This document shows positions 31,074 to 40,081 of a stretch of DNA of 64,000 nt, in pieces (the stretch's first letter is position 1; the number at the start of each line of letters is the position of its first letter). The stretch is from Nocardia paucivorans NBRC 100373 (GTDB taxonomy: Bacteria > Actinomycetota > Actinomycetes > Mycobacteriales > Mycobacteriaceae). The DNA lies in the NCBI RefSeq assembly GCF_000308675.1, contig NZ_BAGE01000001.1, positions 62,001-126,000 on the forward strand, given 5' to 3'. The translations under genes were made by a program, and so were the position numbers. The notes under the pieces were generated by a model that was given only the letters and a program-made list of their open reading frames with translations, did not search any database and was not told the DNA's origin.

Positions 31074-31562
31074 TCAGTCCTGCGCGCGGACCACTATGCC
31101 GTCGTGGTCGCTGTAGAGCATTTCGCCCGGAACGAAGGTGACACCGCCGAACTCGACGGGAACATCCTTTTCTCCGGCGCCGGTCTGGGTGCTCTTGCGC
31201 GGATTGGTGCCCAGGGCCTTGATGCCGATGTCCAGCGTGCGCAGGATGGCGGAGTCGCGCACCGCGCCATTGATCACGACCCCGGCCCAGCCGTTGGTCA
31301 CGCCGCGGCCGGCGATGATATCGCCCACCAGGGCGGTGTGCACACTGCCACCGCCGTCGACGACCAACACCTTACCTTCGCCCGGCTCGCTCAATGTCTG
31401 CTTGACCAGCAGATTGTCCTGGAAGCAGCGGATAGTGGTGATCCGACCGGAGAAAACCGCCCGGCCGCCGAATTGGATGAACTGGGTATCGCAGCTGCGG
31501 ATATCCGGGCCGATCTCGTCGGCCAGATCCGCGGTCGCCGTGTCATGCGCTGATTCGGTCAC
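31074..31562 (-). CDS. rraA: RraA-family protein
   Basis: 162 aa. The sequence follows the RraA fold throughout: [19 protein letters not shown], the glycine-rich [30 protein letters not shown] and LGTNPRKS. E. coli RraA inhibits RNase E. Close relatives are 4-hydroxy-4-methyl-2-oxoglutarate aldolases, whose Arg/Asp metal site (GAVRD plus downstream D) is present here. Which activity applies cannot be settled from sequence. Confidence 0.88.
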   Translation of the reverse strand: MTESAHDTATADLADEIGPDIRSCDTQFIQFGGRAVFSGRITTIRCFQDNLLVKQTLSEPGEGKVLVVDGGGSVHTALVGDIIAGRGVTNGWAGVVINGAVRDSAILRTLDIGIKALGTNPRKSTQTGAGEKDVPVEFGGVTFVPGEMLYSDHDGIVVRAQD

Positions 31563-31633
31563 ATAGTCGATTGTGCCGCCTCACCGAACCGGCCGTTCGG
31601 TCGGCCCGGTCTCCGGTTGGTTATCGCAATGCG

Positions 31634-32002
31634 CTATCCGTGCCGGTAGTGCCGGTTGTACAGCTGTCGATCACGCTCGGAAACCTTGCTGTGGTCGACC
31701 AGTTCGGGGTCGAGCCCGTGCTGGACCAAGCGGAACCGCCGCCACACATGGCTCAGTGCGACCGTGAAGATGATCAGTGGGACGATCATCATTCCGATGA
31801 TTGCCACCTCGAGAGTGGTCGACCCACCGGGGAACAGCAGGATCAGTGCCAGGAGCGGAATGATCGGCCCGACGAAACGGACGAGGTAGCGTTCCATGGC
31901 CCCGTGACCGACGAGGTCGTGGAGCACCCACTCGTGCAGCTCCGCGGGAAGTTCGCGGCCCAGATCGTAGGCGATCCGTTGCTTGAAAGTGGGCTTTTTC
32001 AT
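31634..32002 (-). CDS. DUF5313-like small membrane protein
   Basis: 122 aa. A basic N-terminus (MKKPTFKQRIAYDLGREL) with a conserved EWVLHDLVGHGA is followed by two membrane helices (about 43-60 and 65-85) and a C-terminal amphipathic segment ending NRHYRHG. I associate this pattern with the DUF5313 family of mycolic-acid bacteria. No function is known. It stands alone between the rraA and copD genes on the same strand. Confidence 0.72.
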   Translation of the reverse strand: MKKPTFKQRIAYDLGRELPAELHEWVLHDLVGHGAMERYLVRFVGPIIPLLALILLFPGGSTTLEVAIIGMMIVPLIIFTVALSHVWRRFRLVQHGLDPELVDHSKVSERDRQLYNRHYRHG

Positions 32003-32114
32003 ATCAATAGGCTATTCCTATGGTGTGCATCATGCCAGGGTGATTATGGACCCGACCGGCGGATATGCCCGGGTTGTCGCGCGGCTGACTTTTCCGGCGG
32101 TGACCGCTGACTTT

Positions 32115-33038
32115 TCAGGCGGTAACCGCCAAGGAAGCCGCCAACCCGAATGCCGGCGCCATCACCGTCAACTCCACCACCGCCCGCCGCAGCGATGCCT
32201 CGGCGGGCATTCGATGCGCCGCGGCCCGGATCACCCAGGTGCGCCGCCACCACCAGCCCAGCACCGACAGGATCACCAGGATCGAGGTCTTCGCCAGCAG
32301 TATTCGCCCGTATCCGGTGCTCACGAGAGGTTCGAGCCCGCCGATCCGGACCAGGCCGTTGACCACTCCGGTCGTCGCGATTACCGCGACCAAGGGCAGG
32401 GCCATCGCCGAATATCGAGGCAGGGTCACCGCCCAGTCGCCGCGACCACGCACCACCAGAGCCAATCCGATCAGCAGACCGAACCAGCCGGCCGCCGCCA
32501 GTGTGTGGATCGCGGCGAGGACCGACCCCAACGGCTGCTGGGACATATGCCCGGTGATCGGCCGCAGTACCAGGGTCACCGCGGCGAAGACCAACACCAG
32601 ATCGGGTGTGACCTGCTCCGGTCGTCGGAAGGCGAACACCGCGTACCCGGTGATGGCGGCAGTGGCCATCAGAATGACCACTCCCACCTGGCCGCTACTG
32701 GTTTCGCCCAGGTAGATGCCGAAGTCGTGGAGGCCCATCGTCTCCGGCCCCACACCCACCACATCGGCCGCCTCGAAGACCAGCACCGTGAACTCGGTGC
32801 CGCACCAGAGACCGGCCAGCACGGCGAGCATTCGCCAGGGCACGCGGAGCCGGTCGTGTAGCCGAGGCAGCGCAGCCAACCCCAGCACCGCGGCGCCGGC
32901 CCCGTCGGCGCCGAAACGAACGGTGGCCGCGCCGGTGACCGTGGCCAATATCCAGGCGAGCGCCACTCCGAACAGCCCCGCCGGCACGATCGGCAACAAT
33001 GCGGTGGGCCGAGCGTGCTCGGGGGTGGTACCGATCAC
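32115..33038 (-). CDS. copD: CopD family copper resistance membrane protein
   Basis: 307 aa with eight hydrophobic helices. The C-terminal half is the CopD domain: the helix with HTLAAAGWFGLLIGL, RYSAMALPLVAVIATTGVVNGLVRIG, and GYGRILLAKTSILVILSVLGWWWR. CopD and CopC together take part in copper import or handling across the membrane. The GTG start overlaps the copC stop (GTGA), so the two are coupled. Confidence 0.9.
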   Translation of the reverse strand: MIGTTPEHARPTALLPIVPAGLFGVALAWILATVTGAATVRFGADGAGAAVLGLAALPRLHDRLRVPWRMLAVLAGLWCGTEFTVLVFEAADVVGVGPETMGLHDFGIYLGETSSGQVGVVILMATAAITGYAVFAFRRPEQVTPDLVLVFAAVTLVLRPITGHMSQQPLGSVLAAIHTLAAAGWFGLLIGLALVVRGRGDWAVTLPRYSAMALPLVAVIATTGVVNGLVRIGGLEPLVSTGYGRILLAKTSILVILSVLGWWWRRTWVIRAAAHRMPAEASLRRAVVELTVMAPAFGLAASLAVTA

Positions 33039-33631
33039 CGGTTCGACTTGCCCTTGCCGCCGAACAATTTGGTCCCGAACAGGGCGAAGGCCAGCACGGC
33101 TCCGAACAGCACCACTACCCCGGCCACATACACCCAGGCCGGGATACCACCGGATCCCTCATCGCTTTGCTCCGCACCCGCCTTGGGGCCGGGAGTGCCT
33201 GTACCCGGAGTGGTCAGGGTGAAGGTGCGCTCGCCCTTGACCACATGGCCGTCCGCCGAGGTCACGCGATAGGCCACCCGGTAGACCCCGGCCGGACCGA
33301 GTTCCCCGAGCGGGACGCTGACCGTCTTGCCCTCGACGATCGGAACACCCTTCGACCACAGGTGCCCGTCCGGCCCGACAACGGTCATGGCCGGAAAATT
33401 CGGTTGAATGGGTTCGTTGAAGGTGATCGTCACCCGCGCCGGACCACTGTCGACGGTGGCGCCGTCCTCCGGTGAACTGCCGACCACCGCGGAATGCGCC
33501 AGGGCCGGGCCGGCGGCCGGACCCACCACGAGGAACAGCGCGGCGGCGACGAAGGCGAACAGCACGGCCACGGAGCGGGGGGTTGATGCGGGTCGGGGCA
33601 GAGCCCGGGCATGCGGGATCGAACTGTGCAT
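33035..33631 (-). CDS. copC: CopC domain periplasmic copper-binding protein with C-terminal anchor
   Basis: 198 aa. A signal peptide (about 1-48) ends in PALAHSAVVGSSP. The mature N-terminal His is the copper ligand of CopC proteins. The domain shows ATVDSGPARVTITFNEPIQP and YRVTSADGHVVKGERTFTL, the second copper His being in SADGHVV. A linker and one membrane helix (about 167-187) with a basic end anchor it. The ATG at 33631 is the first start before the signal peptide. The upstream reading frame runs on through this gene in another frame (see the next entry). Confidence 0.92.
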   Translation of the reverse strand: MHSSIPHARALPRPASTPRSVAVLFAFVAAALFLVVGPAAGPALAHSAVVGSSPEDGATVDSGPARVTITFNEPIQPNFPAMTVVGPDGHLWSKGVPIVEGKTVSVPLGELGPAGVYRVAYRVTSADGHVVKGERTFTLTTPGTGTPGPKAGAEQSDEGSGGIPAWVYVAGVVVLFGAVLAFALFGTKLFGGKGKSNR

Positions 33632-34286
33632 GAGCGGATCGCTTTCTCTTCGAAGGGAACGGTCGGGCAACGCGTAGGCCCATCGGTGGAGCACGCGGTC
33701 CACCGGGCCCGTTCGGAGAAAGACGAAGCGATGCCACCGGATTTCCGTGACAGGTGCGCTGTTCGGCGCCGGGCGGCGTAGCAGGTGCGGTGAGAAGTAT
33801 GCGCAACACTCGGGAGAGCAGCCGATACAGCCGTTCGGCGACGGCGATGGCGGCGGCACACAGCAGGGTCGCCAACATATGTGCGATCGCCGACCGGCAG
33901 GGCGCCGGCATATCGCCGAACGGCACACCACCGAATACCCCGGCAGCGTCCGGGTGGTGGTGGCCCGTCCCGGATGCGTGTCCCACCAGGGCGGTCAGGG
34001 CCATATGCCCGATGAGTTGTCCGGCGGCCAGGGTGGTGACGAGGCCGGCGAACGATGTCGAGCCGGAACCACCGCTATCGGGCCACGAGCGGTTGTGCCC
34101 GAGCGCCACGGAATCGACCGACCCGGCGGCGAATCCCGTGAGCGCCGCCGTCAGAACGAGTAGTGCGGCACCGGCGGTGGAAGGGTAGCCACCGCCGGAT
34201 ATACCGTGCGCGGCGAGGGCCAACGCGCCCGTCGTCGCGCCGACCGCGCAACCGCGGGGCGGACAGCCGGCCGACCGGGGGGACAC
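33159..34286 (-). CDS. Membrane protein upstream of copC; reading frame overruns copC (possible frameshift or lost stop)
   Basis: From a GTG at 34286 the frame encodes five hydrophobic helices in its first 180 residues, with a His-rich loop (SGTGHHHPDAAG) and HGISGGGY near the start. This matches the membrane protein that often precedes copC/copD in actinobacteria. After about residue 215 (near 33,640) the sequence turns into Arg/Pro-rich shadow of copC and stays open to 33159, overlapping copC by 473 bases on the same strand. Real genes do not do this, so I think the true C-terminus is near 33,640 and was lost by a mutation or sequencing error. Confidence 0.55.
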   Translation of the reverse strand: MSPRSAGCPPRGCAVGATTGALALAAHGISGGGYPSTAGAALLVLTAALTGFAAGSVDSVALGHNRSWPDSGGSGSTSFAGLVTTLAAGQLIGHMALTALVGHASGTGHHHPDAAGVFGGVPFGDMPAPCRSAIAHMLATLLCAAAIAVAERLYRLLSRVLRILLTAPATPPGAEQRTCHGNPVASLRLSPNGPGGPRAPPMGLRVARPFPSKRKRSAHAQFDPACPGSAPTRINPPLRGRAVRLRRRRAVPRGGSGRRPGPGAFRGGRQFTGGRRHRRQWSGAGDDHLQRTHSTEFSGHDRCRAGRAPVVEGCSDRRGQDGQRPARGTRSGRGLPGGLSRDLGGRPCGQGRAHLHPDHSGYRHSRPQGGCGAKR

Positions 34287-34304
34287 GGCGGGGTGTCGAG
34301 CGGG

Positions 34305-34940
34305 TCAGGAGACGCCGAGGCGGGCCAGCACATCGGCTTCGATGGTGGCCAGTTCGGTATCGACGGAGGTATGCACTGCCCGGCGGCGCGCCGGCGGCAG
34401 CTGCTCGGCGGTGCGGATCGCCGTGGACAGGGAATCGAGGCGCTTGCGGGTCGCGGTGACGAATCGCTGCGCCCCGTCGGCGTCCTTGTTCGAGGTGATC
34501 TTGTCCAGCGCCGCCTCGGCATTGGCGATGCGCACCTTCAGCCGCCCACCGTGACCGGCGAAATCACCGAGCTGGTCCATGCCGATCCCCAGCTGTGCGG
34601 CACGTCGGGCATCGAGCTGCCCGCGTAGGTAGGTGGCGCCGCGGTAGGCCAGCGGAGCGAGTACGGGCAGCAGTATCCGCGCCACACTCAGGTACTTCTT
34701 GATCTGTGCCGGACCGAACGGGTCGCGTTCGGCCTTGGCGGCCAGTTTGAGCGCGGCCTTCTCCTCTGCCTGCAGGGTCGCGATCTGGGCCTTGGCGACC
34801 TTGCGCTGGGTGCGGGCTTCCGCGCGATGGCGTTTGCGGTCGTTCTTCGCGGCCAGTTTGGCCTCCAGCGCGGCCTTGTGCTTGAGGGCTTTCGCCTCGG
34901 CCCGGCGACTCGGCCGCCGCTTGCGCTTGAACAACCCCAT
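34305..34940 (-). CDS. DUF6474-like basic coiled-coil protein
   Basis: 211 aa. Residues 1-75 are extremely Lys/Arg/Ala-rich and helical (RRAEAKALKHKAALEAKLAAKNDRKRHRAEART). Then comes a short hydrophobic stretch (SVARILLPVLAPLAYRGATYL), and the last 100 residues are mixed helical. I recognise the shape from conserved nocardial and mycobacterial hypothetical proteins (DUF6474), but the family name is from memory. Function is unknown. ATG with GGAGGG-like sequence just before (positions 34,945-34,950). Confidence 0.65.
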   Translation of the reverse strand: MGLFKRKRRPSRRAEAKALKHKAALEAKLAAKNDRKRHRAEARTQRKVAKAQIATLQAEEKAALKLAAKAERDPFGPAQIKKYLSVARILLPVLAPLAYRGATYLRGQLDARRAAQLGIGMDQLGDFAGHGGRLKVRIANAEAALDKITSNKDADGAQRFVTATRKRLDSLSTAIRTAEQLPPARRRAVHTSVDTELATIEADVLARLGVS

Positions 34941-35193
34941 CGAAGCCCTCCGTCATGCTGGTTCGCCATGGCGATACGGCGCGGGAACGGCGTCGTTCGC
35001 CCATGTCACACGGTCTGTCGACACCCTATCGGGTCGAGTGTCGCTCCGGCGAGCGGTGGGCTCGACCGTGGGTGCGGAATGGCTGTGGATATATGCGGTG
35101 GGCGGAAGTGTCGGGGGGAGGGACCATACTGCATGAGTGCAGCCGGGCAGTGCCGACCGCGAAGGTCACGAGAATTTGGACCATGAGGGTGGT

Positions 35194-36933
35194 ATGGACG
35201 CCGACCGTGCCGGACGGGCGAACGGCGTTCGCACCAGTGGAGACGAGACGGGTTCTTCCGTTCGCGAGCACGCCGATCGGCGCGGTTCGACCCCGGTGTA
35301 TCTCGACGCCCGCGGGCTGATCGGCTGTCGGCATCGACTCGGATTGGACGCGGCGCACCCGGAAATACTGGCAACGGTCCGAGAGGACCCGGGCGTCCAG
35401 CAACGTCGTATCGCCGCCGCGGAACATCGCGCGCGGGTACGCGACGCCCTGGTGTCGGCCGACCCCGAGAGCTGGGTGGTCATAGACCCGACATTGTCCG
35501 CGAGCGCGCGGGCGGAGGCCACTATGCGGGCCTGCGCCGCCGGAGCGCCGCGTATCTGGGGTGGACTGTTGCCGCAGGAACCCGATACCGGCAGGCGCGG
35601 TGGGGCGGAGATTCTGCTTCGCGACCCCGAGCGAGGTGGATATATCCCGGTGATCGTGGTCAATCACAAGGTGACCGACCCGCGCCGCCCGGAACCCGCC
35701 GACTTCCATCCGACCACCTCCGATCTGTACCGCTGGGATCCGCAACCCGACCCCCACCGCAAACTGCGTCAGCAGCCGCGTAACCAGCAGCGGTTGGCCC
35801 ACCTGTATCGCATGTTGCAGCGCCATGGTCTGGCGAGCCCGGCGGTGGTGGGCGGAGTGATCGGCTACCACTTCGATCGGATACTGGTGCACGATCTCAC
35901 CTCGGTCCTGGACGACTACGACCGCCGATACGCGGACCGAATCGCGGTCCTGCGCGGCCAGGCGCCGACGCTGCCGTCCAAGGTGCCCGAATGTCGGCAG
36001 TGCCCCTGGTGGACCCGCGGGGAGCCCGGCGGTTGCCAGGAGTGGCTGACCGCGCGGCGTGATGTCAGTGTGGTGGCGCCCGGTTCGCGCGCCGAGGTGC
36101 TGCGTGGTCACGGCGTTCGGACCATCGACGAGCTCGCCGCCTGGTCCGGGCCCGAACCCGACGACTGGCAACACGGTCCGTTCGAGGAGGCCGTGGTCAC
36201 CGCTCGGGCCTGGCTCGCGGGTGCGCCGCTGGTTCGTCGGTTCGATCGGGTGCGGGTGCGCCGCGCCGATGTCGAGGTGGACGTCGACCTGGAGAGCTAT
36301 CAGGAGGAGGGCGCCTATCTATGGGGCACCCTGCTCGAGGGACGGTATCGTCCGTTCGTCACCTGGGATCCGCTCCCGACCGAGGACGAGGGACGGTCCT
36401 TCGGCGAGTTCTGGACCTGGTTGATGCGGGTGCGGGCGGATGCCACCGCGGCCGGTAAAACTTTCGCCGCCTACTGTTACTCCCGCACCGCAGAGGACAA
36501 ATGGCTCTTCGAATCGGCCCGTCGGTTCGCCGGACGTCCTGGAGTGCCCACGGTCGAACAGGTCACCGAGTTCGTGAACTCCCCCCAGTGGGTGGATATG
36601 TTCCAGGCGGTGACCGACCAGTTCATCTGCCCGAGCGGTAAGGGTCTGAAGAAGATCGCCCCGGTCGCCGGTTTCTCCTGGCGCGATCCGGAGGCCAATG
36701 GGGAGGCGTCGATGACGTGGTATCGGCACGCGGTCGGCTACGACGGCGAGCCCGATCTCACCCAGCGCACCCGGCTGTTGGAGTACAACGAGGACGATGT
36801 GCGTGCCACCGCCGTGCTACGGGAGTGGATGACCCCCCGCACCCCCCGCGAGCACTGTGCCGAACGCGAGGTGCCCGCGCTGGCCGATTTCACTCGCTCG
36901 GGTGGCGCGGTTTTGTCCTCGGCGGAGTCGTAA
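35194..36933 (+). CDS. TM0106-family RecB-like putative nuclease
   Basis: 579 aa from this ATG (598 from the GTG at 35137). The N-terminal half has the Cas4/RecB-like pattern: CRHRLGLD, IPVIVVNHKVTD (metal and catalytic acidic positions) and a Cys set CRQCPWWTRG with a later C, likely an Fe-S cluster. The C-terminal half is a predicted RNase H-fold exonuclease: TAAGKTFAAYCYSRTAEDKWLFESARRF and LLEYNEDDVRATAVLREWM. No helicase is fused and no repair gene is adjacent. The ATG follows AGGGTGG. A 17-codon overlapping frame (35134-35187) ends just before it. Confidence 0.8.
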   Translation: MDADRAGRANGVRTSGDETGSSVREHADRRGSTPVYLDARGLIGCRHRLGLDAAHPEILATVREDPGVQQRRIAAAEHRARVRDALVSADPESWVVIDPTLSASARAEATMRACAAGAPRIWGGLLPQEPDTGRRGGAEILLRDPERGGYIPVIVVNHKVTDPRRPEPADFHPTTSDLYRWDPQPDPHRKLRQQPRNQQRLAHLYRMLQRHGLASPAVVGGVIGYHFDRILVHDLTSVLDDYDRRYADRIAVLRGQAPTLPSKVPECRQCPWWTRGEPGGCQEWLTARRDVSVVAPGSRAEVLRGHGVRTIDELAAWSGPEPDDWQHGPFEEAVVTARAWLAGAPLVRRFDRVRVRRADVEVDVDLESYQEEGAYLWGTLLEGRYRPFVTWDPLPTEDEGRSFGEFWTWLMRVRADATAAGKTFAAYCYSRTAEDKWLFESARRFAGRPGVPTVEQVTEFVNSPQWVDMFQAVTDQFICPSGKGLKKIAPVAGFSWRDPEANGEASMTWYRHAVGYDGEPDLTQRTRLLEYNEDDVRATAVLREWMTPRTPREHCAEREVPALADFTRSGGAVLSSAES

Positions 36934-36942
36934 TATTTCGAC

Positions 36943-38949
36943 GTGACCGATAACGTCGAACACCTCGAGTTTCAAGCCGAGACCCATCAGCTGCTCGAGC
37001 TGATGATCCACTCGGTCTACTCCAACAAGGACACCTTTTTGCGGGAGCTGATATCCAACGCTTCCGACGCATTGGACAAGCTGCGGCTGGAGTCCTACCG
37101 GGACAAGGATCTGCATGTCGACACCACCGACCTGCACATCGAGCTGGAGGTCGACAAGGATCAGCGGATCCTGACGGTCAAGGACAACGGTATCGGCATG
37201 TCACGTGCCGAAGTGGTGGATCTCATCGGCACCCTGGCCAAATCCGGAACCGCGGAGCTGCGCAAAAAACTGAACGAGGCCAAGTCCGAGGCCGCGGCCG
37301 AGGAATTGATCGGCCAGTTCGGTATCGGTTTCTATTCGACGTTCATGGTGGCGGACAAGGTCACACTGACCACCCGTCGCGCCGGTGAAACCACGGGCAC
37401 CCGCTGGGAATCCACCGCGGGCAGCTCCGGCTACACCATCGAAACCCTCGATGATGTCCCGCAGGGCACGGCGGTATCGCTGCATCTCAAACCGGTCGAT
37501 ACCGAGGATCATCTTTTCGACTACACGCAGGAGTGGAAGCTCCGCGAGATCGTCAAGAAATACTCCGATTTCATCGCCTGGCCGATCCGCATGAAGGTGG
37601 AGCGGACCGTCACCGAAGGGGAAGGCGAGGACAAAAAGGAGAAGACGGTCACCGAGGAGCAGACCCTCAACTCCATGAAGGCGTTGTGGACCCGCCCCCG
37701 CGGCGAGGTCTCCGACGACGAATACAAAGAGTTCTACAAGCACATCTCGCACGCCTGGGACGATCCGTTGGAGGTCATCCCGCTCAAGGCCGAGGGCACC
37801 TTCGAATACCAGGCGCTGCTGTTCCTGCCGTCGCAGGCGCCGTTCGACCTGTTCACCCGGGAGCACAAGCGCGGGGTTCAGCTCTACGTCAAGCGGGTGT
37901 TCATCATGGACAACTGCGAAGAGCTGATGCCGGAGTACCTGCGCTTCGTCAAGGGTGTGGTGGATGCGCAGGATCTGTCGCTGAACGTCTCGCGCGAGAT
38001 TCTGCAGCAGGACCGGCAGATCCAGATGATCCGCAAGAGGCTGGTCAAGAAGGTGCTGTCCACCGTCAAGGACATGCAGACGGCGTGGCTCGAGGCCAAG
38101 AGCGCCGAGACCGACAGCGAGGAGTCGGCGAAGACCGAGCAGGACAAGTATCAGGTGTTCTGGCGGGAGTTCGGCCGCGTCCTCAAGGAGGGTCTGCTGT
38201 CGGACTTCGACAACCGCGAGACCATCCTGCAGGTGTCGTCGTTCGCGTCCACGCACTCCGAGACCGAGCCGACCACGCTCGCCCAGTACGTGGAGCGGAT
38301 GAAGGACGGTCAGGACAAGATCTTCTACATGACCGGCGAGTCCCGACAGCAGGTCGAGAGCTCGCCGCATATGGAGGCGTTCAAGGCCAAGGGCCTCGAG
38401 GTGCTGATCCTCACCGACCCGGTCGACGAGATGTGGGTCGGTTCGGTGCCGGAATTCGACGGCAAACAGTTCCAGTCCATTGCCAAGGGCGAAGTGGATC
38501 TGGAGACCGAGGAGGAGAAGAAGGAAACCGAACAGCTGCGTGAACAGCAGGACAAGGAGTTCGCCGACCTGCTGTCCTGGCTGGGCAAAACGCTCGAGGA
38601 GAACGTCAAGGAGGTGCGCCTGACCAACCGGCTCACCACTTCGCCCGCCTGCCTGGTCGGTGATGTCTTCGACTTCACGCCGACGCTGGAGCGGATGTAC
38701 CGCGCTTCCGGGCAGCTGCTGCCCACAACCAAGCGGATCCTGGAGCTCAACCCGACCCACCCGCTGGTGACCGGGTTGCGGGATGCCTACGACAGCCGCA
38801 AACAGGATGCCGACGCGGGCAAGGTGCCCGAGCTCACCGAAACCGCCGAGCTCCTCTACGGCACGGCGGTCCTGGCCGAAGGCGGTGAACTGAAGGATCC
38901 GGCGAAATTCGCCCATATCCTCACCGATCGGCTCACCCGCACGCTGTAG
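36943..38949 (+). CDS. htpG: Molecular chaperone HtpG (Hsp90)
   Basis: 668 aa. The GHKL ATPase domain has NASDALDKLR, DNGIGMSRAE, TLAKSGT and GQFGIGFYS; the middle domain has the catalytic Arg in LNVSREILQQDRQI; and a dimerisation domain ends it. It runs 9 bases after the nuclease stop, and the GTG start has GGCGGAG upstream. There is no charged linker of the eukaryotic kind beyond the short EGEGEDKKEKTV stretch. A hairpin terminator follows at 39079. Confidence 0.97.
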   Translation: MTDNVEHLEFQAETHQLLELMIHSVYSNKDTFLRELISNASDALDKLRLESYRDKDLHVDTTDLHIELEVDKDQRILTVKDNGIGMSRAEVVDLIGTLAKSGTAELRKKLNEAKSEAAAEELIGQFGIGFYSTFMVADKVTLTTRRAGETTGTRWESTAGSSGYTIETLDDVPQGTAVSLHLKPVDTEDHLFDYTQEWKLREIVKKYSDFIAWPIRMKVERTVTEGEGEDKKEKTVTEEQTLNSMKALWTRPRGEVSDDEYKEFYKHISHAWDDPLEVIPLKAEGTFEYQALLFLPSQAPFDLFTREHKRGVQLYVKRVFIMDNCEELMPEYLRFVKGVVDAQDLSLNVSREILQQDRQIQMIRKRLVKKVLSTVKDMQTAWLEAKSAETDSEESAKTEQDKYQVFWREFGRVLKEGLLSDFDNRETILQVSSFASTHSETEPTTLAQYVERMKDGQDKIFYMTGESRQQVESSPHMEAFKAKGLEVLILTDPVDEMWVGSVPEFDGKQFQSIAKGEVDLETEEEKKETEQLREQQDKEFADLLSWLGKTLEENVKEVRLTNRLTTSPACLVGDVFDFTPTLERMYRASGQLLPTTKRILELNPTHPLVTGLRDAYDSRKQDADAGKVPELTETAELLYGTAVLAEGGELKDPAKFAHILTDRLTRTL

Positions 38950-39078
38950 TCGTCGAGTGGTTCGCCCGCGGGTTCGTGTGCTCGTTCATACGGCCCGCGG
39001 GCCCTTGACGATCGTGTGCGACCGAGTGATGGTGCCGGTCGATCTTCGCGGTATATCGGGGTCGATACCCCCATGACA

Positions 39079-39118
39079 ACGTCCGTCCTTCCGGCGTGGT
39101 GGCCGGAAGGGCGGACGT
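39079..39118. terminator. Hairpin between convergent htpG and SDR genes
   Basis: A 17-bp stem, ACGTCCGTCCTTCCGGC against GCCGGAAGGGCGGACGT (one T-G), with a six-base loop. There is no T-tract. Its position between convergent stops supports a two-way terminator. Confidence 0.8.
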
Positions 39119-39139
39119 CGGGAAATCGCGCGGAAGTGA

Positions 39140-39907
39140 TTACCGCGGCGCCATGCGCAGGGCGCCGTCCATCCGGATGGTCTCGCCGTTCAGGTAGTCG
39201 TGCTCGACGATGTACTGCGACAGCTGGGCGTACTCATCGGGACGGCCCAGGCGCGAGGGGAACGGCACGCCGGCCTCCAGGCCCTTGCGGTATTCCTCGG
39301 TGACACCGGCCAGCATGGGGGTGTCGATGATGCCGGGGGCGATGGTGTTGACCCGAATACCGAATTGGGCCAGGTCGCGGGCGGCCGGAACGGTCATACC
39401 ATGCACACCACCCTTGGACGCCGAGTAGGCGATCTGGCCGATCTGACCCTCGAACGCGGCCACCGAGGCGGTGTTGATGATCACACCGCGCTGGCCGAAC
39501 TCGTCGACGGGCTCGGTCTTGGCGATGGCGTCGGCGGCCAGCCGCATGACATTGAAGGTGCCGAGCAGGTTCACGGTGATCACCGTGCGGAACAGTTCCA
39601 GGTCGTGTGGGCCGTTCTTGGACAGAATGCGTCCGGCCCAGCCGACACCGGCGCAGTTGACCACGATACGCAGCGGCGAGCCCGATTCGACCACCTTGGC
39701 GACGGCGGCCTCGACCTCTTCGTGGCTGGTGACATCGGCGGCGAGGAGGGTGACCCCGTCGGGCACATTGTCGCCGGCCCGCTCGATCGACTGCGGTACA
39801 TCGAGCCCGAAGACAGTGGCGCCCAGTTCGGCGAAGCGCTTGGCGGTGGCGGCGCCCAGCCCGGACGCGCCTCCGGTGACGATGGCGGCGGAACCCGAAA
39901 TCTCCAC
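39140..39907 (-). CDS. Type II 3-hydroxyacyl-CoA dehydrogenase-like SDR
   Basis: 255 aa. NAD-binding TGGASGLG (12-19), Asp after beta-2 (FGLDVPQ), NCAGVGWAGRI, the long loop around VDEFGQRGVIINTASVAAFEGQIGQ and YSASKGG (catalytic Tyr/Lys) match the HSD17B10/HadH2 group, which oxidises 3-hydroxyacyl-CoAs and hydroxysteroids. In mycobacteria the similar Rv1144 is my point of comparison. It converges with htpG and is monocistronic. Confidence 0.9.
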   Translation of the reverse strand: MEISGSAAIVTGGASGLGAATAKRFAELGATVFGLDVPQSIERAGDNVPDGVTLLAADVTSHEEVEAAVAKVVESGSPLRIVVNCAGVGWAGRILSKNGPHDLELFRTVITVNLLGTFNVMRLAADAIAKTEPVDEFGQRGVIINTASVAAFEGQIGQIAYSASKGGVHGMTVPAARDLAQFGIRVNTIAPGIIDTPMLAGVTEEYRKGLEAGVPFPSRLGRPDEYAQLSQYIVEHDYLNGETIRMDGALRMAPR

Positions 39908-40081
39908 GATGGTCCTCTCGTTCGTGACAAGCCAGTTGGCATTACGTCAATTGCACCCTAACCGACCCGACCGGACACGGTCCCGTGGCCGGCCCTCGTC
40001 GGGTTGAAGTGCAGGTAGAGATCCATTCTTCGGGCTCGGCCGGATATCGGCCCGCGGTCCGCGTGGTCGGGAGCGGACCCC

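Noticed and set aside
35194..36933. RecB-like nuclease as part of a CRISPR or defence system
   Set aside because: No CRISPR array, cas gene or helicase is in the window; TM0106-family proteins are common housekeeping-like singletons in actinobacteria.
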